A stretch of 64,000 nt of DNA from Chloroflexota bacterium (lineage in GTDB: Bacteria > Chloroflexota > UBA11872), in the NCBI GenBank assembly GCA_026708035.1, contig JAPOVQ010000025.1:124001-188000 (forward strand), in the 5' to 3' direction. The notes below the pieces were generated by a model. The model was given only the letters and a program-made list of their open reading frames with translations. It was not told where the DNA came from and made no database searches. Below are positions 17,644 through 25,329 of this stretch, piece after piece; within the stretch, counting starts at the first letter, position 1; each line of letters starts with the position of its first letter. Both the position numbers and the translations under genes were made by a program.

Positions 17644-18645
17644 CTAGTCCACGCCGTGCTGGTAGACGCTGAGGATCACGTCCTCGATCGGCGGATCGAG
17701 CACCGTAATGCTTCGCAGCCGCGCAGTCGCCATGATGAGGCTTACGGCGCTCACGATGTCTTCGGCGGCTCCGATCCCCGACACTCGCAGGCGCGTGCCT
17801 TCGACCACGATGGCGGCGCCCGGCCAGCGCTGCGCCAGCCTGGCGCGCGTCGCATCCGCCGAGCCGTCGGCCAGCTCGGCCTGAATCGAGCGCGTTGAGG
17901 CGTGTCGGTTCAGCAGGTGCTCCAGCGACCCGTCATAGATGAGCGCGCCCTCGTTGAGCACAAGTACCCGCTCGCAGAGCTCCTGGATGTCCGTGAGGTC
18001 GTGGGTGGTGAGGATGATGGCGGTTTGGTGCTCCTGGCTGATGGATCGGATGAACTCGCGGATTGCGTGCTTGCCCTCGATGTCGAGGCCAATCGTCGGC
18101 TCGTCCAGGTAGACGACGCGAGGACGGTGCAGAAACGCCGCCGCCAACTCGCAGCGCATGCGCTGGCCGAGACTCAGCGTCCGCACCGACTGGCGCATCA
18201 GCTCGTCGAGCCCCAGCAGATCGGACAGCTCCCGCAGCCGCGCCTCGTAGTCCGCCTGGCTCAAGCCGTAGACCTTGCGCAGCAGCGCATAGGCGTCGAT
18301 GGGCGGCAGGTCCCACAGCAGGTGCGACCGCTGCCCGAAAAGCACGCCGATGTTGCGTGCGTTGTCGATGCGGCGCTTGAAGGGGTCGAGTCCCAGCACG
18401 CGGGCGTCGCCGGATGTGGGGTAGAGCACGCCGGCCAGGATCTTGACCGTGGTCGACTTACCCGCGCCGTTGGGTCCGAGCAAGCCGACGATCTCGCCCT
18501 CGGCCACATCGAATGACACGTCGTCGACGCCGCGAATCTCGCGATACTGCGGCGCGACGAACGATCGCAGCCACCCGAGGCGTCCGGCTCGACGCCGCTC
18601 GACGCGATAGGTCTTGGTCAGGCCATTGGCCTCGATTGCCGCGAT
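17644..18645 (-). CDS. ABC-2 exporter ATPase with apparent ATC start
   Basis: About 333 residues if translation begins at ATC 18645-18643. The frame upstream to the stop at 18717-18715 has no ATG, GTG or TTG; the first is GTG 18519, which would remove conserved N-terminal residues (IEANGLTKTYRVERR and the following strand). GAGG lies five bases before the ATC. Walker A is GLLGPNGAGKSTT, signature LSLGQRMRCELAAAF, Walker B VVYLDEPTIGLD, and the switch His is in ILTTHD. Build matches ATPases paired with ABC2_membrane_6-type permeases, two of which are encoded just upstream. It ends in IEDVILSVYQHGVD. Confidence 0.85.
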   Translation of the reverse strand: MAAIEANGLTKTYRVERRRAGRLGWLRSFVAPQYREIRGVDDVSFDVAEGEIVGLLGPNGAGKSTTVKILAGVLYPTSGDARVLGLDPFKRRIDNARNIGVLFGQRSHLLWDLPPIDAYALLRKVYGLSQADYEARLRELSDLLGLDELMRQSVRTLSLGQRMRCELAAAFLHRPRVVYLDEPTIGLDIEGKHAIREFIRSISQEHQTAIILTTHDLTDIQELCERVLVLNEGALIYDGSLEHLLNRHASTRSIQAELADGSADATRARLAQRWPGAAIVVEGTRLRVSGIGAAEDIVSAVSLIMATARLRSITVLDPPIEDVILSVYQHGVD

Positions 18646-18720
18646 GGGAACCTCGCTTCTGCTTGCGATGGTGGGATTCCGGGCTGCCGCTGCTGCGGCG
18701 CCCCAATATTCAGCCTACTC
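18646..18720 (-). promoter_or_regulatory. Leader of the ABC-2 ATPase gene, shared with the remnant leader
   Basis: Reading the minus strand, AGTAGGCTG lies 74 bases before the ATC codon and AGCGAGG five bases before it. The leader of the deleted ATPase copy at 20523-20596 has AGTAGGCTG at 73 bases and GGGAGG at five bases before an identical CC-ATC-GC context. Conservation of both ends and of length suggests a common promoter/5'UTR. Confidence 0.5.
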
Positions 18721-18838
18721 CCCACCCCGATGAGCGTGGGGGCTCCCCTGAAACTGGGCGCTCAACCGCGAACGCTGGAGTCTTGGCGCCCCGGCTGTCC
18801 TCCTGCGACGAGCGACGTCCGCTCCCGCCGAGGATCTT

Positions 18839-19642
18839 CTAGGAAGCTCCCCACATCTCCGGGGTGCCGACGGACTGATACTTGCGGAAGGCGAACCGGA
18901 GCATCACGAGACCTCCGACCATCATGGCTGCCGCCACCGGAAGCCCCAGAATGCCGGGCATCAGGTATTGGTCCGGCCGCAGAGCGAACGCGGCGGGATA
19001 GAAGACCGTGAACGCCAGCGGAATAGCCGTCAGTACGCCTCGGAGTGGCTGGTCCATGACGTCGATGGGGTACCGCGAGTGATCGGTGAAGGCGGCGATC
19101 CCGTGCGACAGCACGCGCGACCGCGTGAACCAGGCCGCCAGGCAGAAGAGCATCAGCCGCATGCCGATGAACACCAGCCCCGTGCTCAAGAGGGCGACTG
19201 CCAGCAGCCCCATCTGTCCCGCGCTTCCCAGAATCCCTGTGTTCGCCGCGGACACGATCGCAACGCTGAGCATCACGACGACCAAGCTGACATAGCGCGG
19301 TTGGGTCGCCACCGTATTGGCCCACAGCACGATCGGGGCCGGTCGGACTCGGACGTAGTCGAGATCACCTTCGTGGAAGTAGCGGTCAATAACCGTCGGA
19401 AAGACGAAGAGCAGGTTCCCGACGCTCTCGGCCAGCATGGCCGTGGCCCACATGAGCGTGATCTCCCACGGCCCCCACTGACCCAATTGCGGCGTGACCG
19501 CGAACAGCAAGCCGACGACCAGCAGCCGTATGACCCGGTATCCCAGATCGCCCAGGATCATCGAGAGGGCGTCCACGCGGTATTGCGCCAGCCGCTTGAG
19601 CGTCAGCCGCAGACCCTCGACATAGATCCAGGCCCAGCGCAT
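18839..19642 (-). CDS. ABC-2 family permease, second subunit
   Basis: 267 residues, about six membrane segments. It starts MRWAWIYVEGLRLTLKRLAQYRVDALSMILGDLG-like in pattern (an amphipathic N terminus followed by the first helix) and contains GDLDYVRVRPAPIVLWANTVA, where DYVRVRPAP resembles the conserved loop LVRPVD/P of ABC2_membrane_6 permeases. It begins two bases after the stop of the first permease, so they are one transcript. With the ATPase it should form an exporter of unknown substrate (related systems export drugs, antibiotics or viologens). Confidence 0.85.
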   Translation of the reverse strand: MRWAWIYVEGLRLTLKRLAQYRVDALSMILGDLGYRVIRLLVVGLLFAVTPQLGQWGPWEITLMWATAMLAESVGNLLFVFPTVIDRYFHEGDLDYVRVRPAPIVLWANTVATQPRYVSLVVVMLSVAIVSAANTGILGSAGQMGLLAVALLSTGLVFIGMRLMLFCLAAWFTRSRVLSHGIAAFTDHSRYPIDVMDQPLRGVLTAIPLAFTVFYPAAFALRPDQYLMPGILGLPVAAAMMVGGLVMLRFAFRKYQSVGTPEMWGAS

Positions 19643-19644
19643 CG

Positions 19645-20460
19645 TCAGCCTCCCTGGACCAGCACTCGGCGAACGAGCTGCATCCAGAGCAGGCGACCGC
19701 TCACGATCAGGCCAAGGCCCCAGGCTGCCTGAATGCCCAGGGCTGCCAGCGCGTCAAGGCCTTGCAGATGACCGATGTAGATCAGCGTCGGGGAGGACAC
19801 CATCGCGTGAAACGGAAAGACGACCGCCGCCGTTGCCAGCCAGCCCGGCATCAGCGCCAGCGGGATGAAGCCGCCTCCCAGCACTTCCTGCAGCGCCACG
19901 CGCAGCAGGTTGACGCCTGGCGTCTGGGTAATCACCAACGTCAGGGCGGCTAGCACGTAGTGGAAGCCCGCCGCCACCAACCAGCCCAGCGCCACGCTCA
20001 CGGCAAACAGCCCCGCCTGCACGCCGGAATGCGGATCGCCGACGATGCCGGTGAGGCGGAAGATCAGCCACGTCGGGACGGCCACCATCAGCGCATCCAC
20101 CGCGAACACGCCCAGCCATTGCGAGTAGCGCAAGACCTGGTTGTCGATGGGACGCACCAGGTCCATGGCGATCTCGCCGGTGTGCACGTGGCGCAGGGCC
20201 TGGTAGAAGAACTGCCGATTCGCATGGCTCATCCGCGCCAGGCTCACGACCTGGGCGACGACGATGTAGGTGGCCAGCTCCGCCGCCGTGAACTCGGCTT
20301 GCGCCTCAACCGAATTCTGGCGGATTGCGGCCCACAAGCCGACCAGAATCCAGGTGGTGAGCAGGGTGATTGCCAGGCTCATGAAGAACCCGATGCGACG
20401 CGCCAGACTGACCTTGACGTAGGACCACCCGACGGCGATGGGGAGAGTCAGTGCTTGCAT
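19645..20460 (-). CDS. ABC-2 family permease, first subunit
   Basis: 271 residues, six predicted membrane segments. The N terminus has LPIAVGWSYVKVSLARRIGFF, and the conserved loop reads HTGEIAMDLVRPIDNQVLRY, the classic DLVRP motif of this permease family. Its ATG lies eight bases after the stop of a 17-codon ATPase remnant, in the place where an ATPase cistron would be expected. Forms a heterodimer with the next permease. Confidence 0.87.
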   Translation of the reverse strand: MQALTLPIAVGWSYVKVSLARRIGFFMSLAITLLTTWILVGLWAAIRQNSVEAQAEFTAAELATYIVVAQVVSLARMSHANRQFFYQALRHVHTGEIAMDLVRPIDNQVLRYSQWLGVFAVDALMVAVPTWLIFRLTGIVGDPHSGVQAGLFAVSVALGWLVAAGFHYVLAALTLVITQTPGVNLLRVALQEVLGGGFIPLALMPGWLATAAVVFPFHAMVSSPTLIYIGHLQGLDALAALGIQAAWGLGLIVSGRLLWMQLVRRVLVQGG

Positions 20461-20468
20461 CGGCCGGG

Positions 20469-20522
20469 CTATTCCGCGCCGTACTGGCGGACGCTAAGGA
20501 TCACGTCCTTGACCGTTGCGAT
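20469..20522 (-). pseudogene. Remnant of an internally deleted ABC-2 ATPase gene
   Basis: Seventeen codons from ATC 20522 to TAG 20471-20469. The last twelve codons (VKDVILSVRQYGAE) match the C terminus of the intact ATPase (IEDVILSVYQHGVD), with most of the last 42 bases identical. The 5' end (GAGG, five-base gap, ATC-GC) matches the intact gene's start. The pattern is that of an in-frame deletion of roughly 0.95 kb that kept the leader and the 3' end. The intact homologue is at 17644-18645. Confidence 0.7.
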
Positions 20523-20690
20523 GGAAACCTCCCTTGTTCGTGCGGTGCGCGACGGCCGGGCAGCCGTTCATGACCCGCGGAACGTCCAGCCTACTTCCCG
20601 CTGCGCCGCACGGTCGCCGCGCTCTCGCGGCGCGGCGACTCCCGTTGCCTAGAATTGTGTAGACCCGCGAGGACCTCAGGAGCCCCACAC

Positions 20691-21227
20691 ATGCCGATGA
20701 ATGACGACTTGGCCGATGCGCTCAATGCCCAGATCACCCACGAATTCAACGCCTCCTACATCTACCTGGGGATAGCGGCCTACTTCGAGTCCCTGGACCT
20801 CGACGGCTTCGCCGGCTGGATGCGGGCGCAAAGCACTGAGGAATGGGACCACGGCATGCGCATCTTCAATCATCTGGCCGCCCGCGACGTCCCGATCACG
20901 TTGTCGGCGCTGCTCAAGCCCAAGACTGGCTATGAGAGCACCCAAGCGGCCGTCGCGGCCGCGCTCGCCTACGAGCAGGGCAACACCCGCGCGGTCAACG
21001 CGCTCTACGGCAGGTCAGTTGAATGCGGCGACTACCAGGCGAAGTCGCTGATGGACTGGTTCGTCAACGAGCAGATCGAGGAGGAGGACACCCTGCGCAC
21101 GCTCCTCAGCCAGCTCAAGATCGCGGGCGGTGACGGCGCGGGCCTGCTCATCCTCGATCGCGAGCTCGGCGCGCGGCAAGGGGCGTCGCCGGAGGCCGGG
21201 GACATGGAGGGCGATTCAGCGCTATAG
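20691..21227 (+). CDS. Ferritin
   Basis: 178 residues, ATG 20691 with CAGGAG ten bases upstream. Iron-storage protein of the non-haem FtnA type. Ferroxidase ligands are visible: Glu in ITHEFNASYIYLGI, Glu and His in STEEWDHGMRIFNHL, Glu in ALAYEQGN and the NEQIEEEDTL helix D. The tail (DRELGARQGASPEAG) is longer than usual and probably disordered. Stand-alone gene, preceded by TAGAAT at 20650-20655, a plausible -10 box. Confidence 0.94.
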   Translation: MPMNDDLADALNAQITHEFNASYIYLGIAAYFESLDLDGFAGWMRAQSTEEWDHGMRIFNHLAARDVPITLSALLKPKTGYESTQAAVAAALAYEQGNTRAVNALYGRSVECGDYQAKSLMDWFVNEQIEEEDTLRTLLSQLKIAGGDGAGLLILDRELGARQGASPEAGDMEGDSAL

Positions 21228-21280
21228 GCGGAGCTCCCCGGGGATCGATCTTCCCCCCACGGGAGACCTCAAGATTAGGC

Positions 21281-21466
21281 GTAGGGGCGGGTTTCAAACC
21301 CGCCCGGCCTGCGTGTGAACAGGTCCGGCGGCCGCTGAATCTCCGCCTCCGGAGACCTTGGCGTAACCCCTCCGTCATTCCGGCGAAGGCCGGAATCCAG
21401 TCCGGTCGCTCCTAGAAGCGCGCCGGAGGCTTGGCGTCGGGCGAGTCTCAGACCCGCCCCTACCGG
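21281..21466. repeat. Composite of palindromic repeats (families B and C)
   Basis: The 440-base gap between ferritin and the PhyH gene contains no gene. It holds a C-type hairpin (GGGCGGGTTT-C-AAACCCGCC, 21281-21305), a B-type palindrome with CCGGCGAAGGCCGG (21367-21408) and a second C-type hairpin GGTCTCAGACC-like at 21439-21463. The B plus C pair recurs at 57061-57156 with closely similar sequence and in part at 41941-42021. Confidence 0.8.
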
Positions 21467-21667
21467 ACTCTGCAATGGTCTCCGGAGGCGGGAGTCCAGG
21501 CTCCATCCCGCGTCGGCCGAATCACCGTGTGTCGCGGCCGATCACTGGTGCCGCGCCTTCATGCCACCTGTGGAAAGCAAAACAAACGATTTCCCCCAAC
21601 AGACACCGGTTCGTGCGCCATAATCCGGTATTGGCCCCGGTCGAATCGCGACTAAGGTAGGGATCAC

Positions 21668-22801
21668 ATGGTGACCATCACCCCGAGCGTGCCGCAGGTG
21701 GAGCCGCCCCCGGAACGGGAAATCACGGCCGCCCCGAGCGTGCCGCAGGTGCCGCCGCTGACCGAAGAACAGATCGCTCAGTTCAAGCGCGACGGCTTTC
21801 TCGTGCTGCCGGGGGCGCTCGATCCCGAGCTCTGCCGCCAAGCGCGGGACGACATGTGGGAGGCGATCGGGACCTACCTCCCACGCATGAAGCGCGACGA
21901 CCCTTCCACGTGGACGCCGATCACCGACGAGGAACAGACCAACTTTCCGGTCGCCTATCACGGCGGGCAGCCCTATTTCGGCGGCGGCGGAACGCGGTAC
22001 TACGTGCGCAACGGCACCAAGGAGTTCATGCTCGACCTCGGCCCGCGGGCGCTATGGACCGTGGCGGAGCAGCTCCTGGGCGAGGGCACCGTGGTGTGGC
22101 CGGCCGGGCGCGACGAGTCCGGGTCCACCAGTGGCCCCTGCCTGATGAGCGACGAGTCGATGGAGGTGCTGTACGGCCAGGACCTGGACTCCTGGCCCTC
22201 GCTGCCGACGTTCCAGACGCAAACCCTGCGGCTGCCGCAGCAGGGGCTCGAACTCCTCACCGGGCAGGGCACGCGCGGCCTCTATTGCACGCTGCCCAAC
22301 AGCCCGGACCCGGGCCCCAACTGGCGCGGCGCGCATTCCGATGGCTCGTCATATGGCCGCTTCCGGCTCAACTTCGCGGCCTACATTGACGACCTGCCGC
22401 CCGCATCCGGCGGATTCACCGTGTGGCCGGGCAGCCATACGCGGATTTGGGAGCATCACTGGAAGACGTTTCACGCCGGTGAAACACACGTTGGACGGCG
22501 CCACCACTCGCGCAAGCTGGGTGGCCACGAGCGCCTGGCCGATCCCATCGTTGAGGCCGTGAAGGCCGACACCGAGGCGGTCGACACAAACGGCCCGACC
22601 GGCTCAGTGGTGCTGTGGCACCACAAGATCCTGCACGTTCCCGGCCAGAACACCTCCAACGACGTGATCCGCCAGGCCACGATCTATGGATTCATGAAGT
22701 CGCCCGAGGCCCTCTCCGACGAGATGGCGATGACCGACGCGGGCGGGGACATCTGGCGCGATTGGTCGGACGACGTGCGAGCAATCGAGGCGGCGAGCTA
22801 A
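21668..22801 (+). CDS. Phytanoyl-CoA dioxygenase (PhyH) family protein
   Basis: 377 residues. Fe(II)/2-oxoglutarate oxygenase fold. The iron ligands are H-x-D in RGAHSDGSSYGRF and the distal His in LWHHKILHVPGQNT, with the 2OG-binding Arg in NDVIRQATIYGF. The start of the fold is FKRDGFLVLPGALDPELCRQ. An unusual N-terminal tail contains the segment APSVPQV/TPSVPQV twice. Substrates of bacterial PhyH proteins are mostly unknown. No operon partner. Confidence 0.88.
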   Translation: MVTITPSVPQVEPPPEREITAAPSVPQVPPLTEEQIAQFKRDGFLVLPGALDPELCRQARDDMWEAIGTYLPRMKRDDPSTWTPITDEEQTNFPVAYHGGQPYFGGGGTRYYVRNGTKEFMLDLGPRALWTVAEQLLGEGTVVWPAGRDESGSTSGPCLMSDESMEVLYGQDLDSWPSLPTFQTQTLRLPQQGLELLTGQGTRGLYCTLPNSPDPGPNWRGAHSDGSSYGRFRLNFAAYIDDLPPASGGFTVWPGSHTRIWEHHWKTFHAGETHVGRRHHSRKLGGHERLADPIVEAVKADTEAVDTNGPTGSVVLWHHKILHVPGQNTSNDVIRQATIYGFMKSPEALSDEMAMTDAGGDIWRDWSDDVRAIEAAS

Positions 22802-22856
22802 ACGAACAGGGTTTGACCGAGTCCAACGACTCGGCGTCTCAGCCGTGGGTGGCCGG

Positions 22857-23516
22857 CTAGGTCAGGTCGCCGAGCCGCGCCAGAATCGCGGCGACATGCG
22901 GGTGGCTCGCCACACGATCATTCGGATGCAGCCACCGGAAGTCGCTGATATCGGGACCAAGCTGCACCTCGCCGTCCGCTTCGACGAGGAAGACGTGGTG
23001 CCTGTTTCTCGAGCTGTCCCACGTGAACCGAAACTCGGCTCGCGTCGCCGTCAAGCCAGTCTCCTCACGCAGCTCCCGAATCGCTGCCGCTTGTGGCTGC
23101 TCGCCTGGCTCGATGCCGCCGCCAGGCAGCGAAAAGATCCCGGTCTCGTCGGTGACCGCGAGCAGTCGTCCGTCTCGAATCACGACCACGGTCGCCCGTT
23201 GGCGGAGTCCATCAGTCGAGGGTTCCGGATGCAGGCACTCCCACTCCCAACGCCAGCGCCGCAGGTGCCGCCCGGCATCGAGATCGTCATCACCCCAGAC
23301 ACGGTAGAAAAGGTCGCGGACGTCATCGGGCTCCCCATGGAGCGTTCGCCCGTCCCAAGTCACGATGCGGGAATCGTCGGGCTCCCACGCCGGGGTGCAC
23401 GCATCGAGCACCGCTGAATAGTCGAGAATCGTGCCGTCCTGGTCGGCAGATGCCACCGAAAGGGAAACAGCCGTGCCGACCAGTGTGGCCACGACGATGA
23501 GTGCAAAGCGTCTCAC
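22857..23516 (-). CDS. NUDIX hydrolase with N-terminal signal sequence
   Basis: About 219 residues from GTG 23516 (RRFALIVVATLVGTAVSLSVASA, a good signal peptide); the frame is open further upstream. After a 70-residue segment with two Trp-rich stretches comes the NUDIX domain: GGGIEPGEQPQAAAIRELRE then ETGL fits G-x5-E-x7-REUxEExGU in full. An exported NUDIX enzyme is unusual because nucleotides are normally cytoplasmic. The domain is clearly paralogous to the cytoplasmic-type NUDIX at 24910. If the start lies elsewhere the signal could be a membrane anchor. Confidence 0.78.
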   Translation of the reverse strand: MRRFALIVVATLVGTAVSLSVASADQDGTILDYSAVLDACTPAWEPDDSRIVTWDGRTLHGEPDDVRDLFYRVWGDDDLDAGRHLRRWRWEWECLHPEPSTDGLRQRATVVVIRDGRLLAVTDETGIFSLPGGGIEPGEQPQAAAIRELREETGLTATRAEFRFTWDSSRNRHHVFLVEADGEVQLGPDISDFRWLHPNDRVASHPHVAAILARLGDLT

Positions 23517-23656
23517 GTGTGCCACAGCGTCACGTCGCCAGTTTGCTCGGAAGTATGACCAGCGCGACTTGATGGCTCCTTGTACTAAGCAATCGCGCCG
23601 CCGCCTCAATCCAGCCCCAAGTCGCTCCCAAGGATTCTAGGAAACCTCTGATTTAG

Positions 23657-23693
23657 TCCCTTCCCTCTGGAAGGGGGAAGTTTAGGAAGGGGG
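23657..23693. repeat. Palindromic repeat, family D (variant)
   Basis: CCCTTCCCTCTGGAAGGGGG-type imperfect palindrome in the gap between divergent genes. It resembles the CCCTCTCCC...GGGAGAGGGG elements at 26214, 41862, 46240 and 55563. Confidence 0.5.
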
Positions 23694-23787
23694 TCAGCGG
23701 CTGGCGCTCCAGACGGGGCCGTTTGGCCACGCAGTTTAGGGCACACTGCTACGGTGGCCGAATCTGGGCGAACCCCAAGGACGCCGC

Positions 23788-24849
23788 ATGACCTCGGACT
23801 TGCAGCGGTGCGTCGCCGAATACGAGCGCCAGGCGGCGGCCGACGCGGCGTCGGCCGAGCACTCGCTGCTGGCGGACGGATTGGCCGCGTTCGAGCGCCT
23901 GCCGCCGGACCAGCGCCTTGCATCCGAAAACGTCCGAGCTGCGGTCAGGCTTTTCAGCCGTCTGCGCAAGCGAGCCGAAACCGTCGACCTGCTCACCGAG
24001 TATCTGGCGCAGGACTCGGAAACCGACGACGAGGAGTGGGCGCGCTGGGAGCGCACCGACAACCTGGCGCTGATGCGCCGCTTCGAGGAGACGGTGCAAG
24101 CGCAACGCGACGACTACGCCTGGGCCAAGGAGCGACTCGAACCGCATCGCTGGCTCCGGGTCATGTACGACGGCACGCAGGCCCTGGCCTGGTGGGGCAG
24201 CGGGAAGCTCGCTGAGTGGCTGGCCATCGTGCATGAGTTGCGCGCCGCCGTTCCTGTCAACGAACGCACGCGCGAGTCGTGGTTTCACCTTAATCGAACT
24301 GAAGCGGTGGTACTCGAACGTGACGAACGGATCGACGACGCGCTCGCGGCTGCCGACCGGGTCGTCGCACTGGCCGATCGCTTTCCCAAGTGGGATTTGG
24401 CCGAAATGGTTCGCGTGGAAGGGGATCTGACACGTATGTCCGTGCTCACGCGGGCTGGTCGCGGCGAGGAGTTCGATGCCGCGGCCGACCGGGTGATCGC
24501 GCAATTGGCTGAGTTTCCGGCCACCCGCACGGTTGCTCCCGATGGCCCGAATCAATACGTGGTCCTCTGTCACAACGCCGCCGCAAGACTCTATTCCGCC
24601 AAGCGATACAAGCGCGCGGCACGGCTATTCCGCGAGGCTGCTCGGGGTAAAGCGCCCTATCTCACCTACATCTTTCTGGCCGCGTGCGTGTGGGCGGGCG
24701 CCAAGGATCGCCACGAAACGATGGACTGCCTGCGCGAGGCGGCCAAGCGAGATCCCTCGGGATCAGTCTGGCAGCGCGCCCAAAAGCTACCCGAGCTCGC
24801 CGACCTCGCGGGCGACGAGGAAGTCAAGGCCGCGGCGGAGGGTGGCTAA
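23788..24849 (+). CDS. Helical-repeat (TPR-like) protein of unknown function
   Basis: 353 residues, not assigned to a named family. Sequence is almost all amphipathic helix with paired-helix spacing near 34-40 residues, for example ALAAADRVVALADRFPKWDLA, EFDAAADRVIAQLAEFP and YKRAARLFREAARGKAPYLT, which looks like TPR. No signal or membrane segment. It sits between two paralogous NUDIX genes, the second of which starts 60 bases downstream on the same strand, so co-expression with that gene is plausible. Confidence 0.65.
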   Translation: MTSDLQRCVAEYERQAAADAASAEHSLLADGLAAFERLPPDQRLASENVRAAVRLFSRLRKRAETVDLLTEYLAQDSETDDEEWARWERTDNLALMRRFEETVQAQRDDYAWAKERLEPHRWLRVMYDGTQALAWWGSGKLAEWLAIVHELRAAVPVNERTRESWFHLNRTEAVVLERDERIDDALAAADRVVALADRFPKWDLAEMVRVEGDLTRMSVLTRAGRGEEFDAAADRVIAQLAEFPATRTVAPDGPNQYVVLCHNAAARLYSAKRYKRAARLFREAARGKAPYLTYIFLAACVWAGAKDRHETMDCLREAAKRDPSGSVWQRAQKLPELADLAGDEEVKAAAEGG

Positions 24850-24909
24850 ACGCTACGGCTCTCGGACCGCGCGAGGCTTCCGGACGCGGATGAGGGGTAC
24901 CGTGGTCGG

Positions 24910-25329
24910 ATGACTCGTCCACTCCGCCCGCGGGCCACAGCGGTTGTGGTCCGCGACGGCCGGGTGCTGCTGGTCAGCCTGGTCGGCGACCCGGCCGGAA
25001 TCTTCATGCTGCCGGGCGGCGGCGTCGAGCCCGGCGAGCGGCCCGAGGCGGCCGCCGTCAGGGAATTGCACGAGGAGACGGGCCTCGCCGCAACCCGAAC
25101 GGAATTCATGTTCTCGTGGGACAGCGGCACCAACCGGCACATGATTTTCCTCGTCGAGGCGGACGGCGACGTCGAGATCGGCGCCGAGGTCATCGACTTC
25201 CGCTGGTGGGATGGGCGGGAGTGCCTGCCGACCTACCCGCACGTTGGCGTGGTGCTCGAGCGCCTGGGCTTGCGGTCCGTCTGCCAGCGACAGGAGCCAG
25301 GCGGTGGGCGGTCAGGCGCCCCGCAATAG
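24910..25329 (+). CDS. NUDIX hydrolase
   Basis: 139 residues, ATG 24910. NUDIX box GGGVEPGERPEAAAVRELHE followed by ETGL fits the consensus. Preceding strand ATAVVVRDGRVLLVSLVGD and following TRTEFMFSWDSGTNRHMIFL, FRWWDGRECLPTYPH match the exported paralogue at 22857 nearly position by position. Likely hydrolyses a nucleoside-diphosphate derivative. Its 3' end overlaps the convergent DHDPS-family gene by 18 bases, and the last 15 residues (EPGGGRSGAPQ) look like read-through tail. Confidence 0.87.
   Translation: MTRPLRPRATAVVVRDGRVLLVSLVGDPAGIFMLPGGGVEPGERPEAAAVRELHEETGLAATRTEFMFSWDSGTNRHMIFLVEADGDVEIGAEVIDFRWWDGRECLPTYPHVGVVLERLGLRSVCQRQEPGGGRSGAPQ

Noticed and set aside
20494-20688. Small minus-strand frame overlapping the ATPase relic
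   Set aside because: It is out of frame with the relic and has no homology; the relic frame is supported by matching both ends of the intact ATPase.
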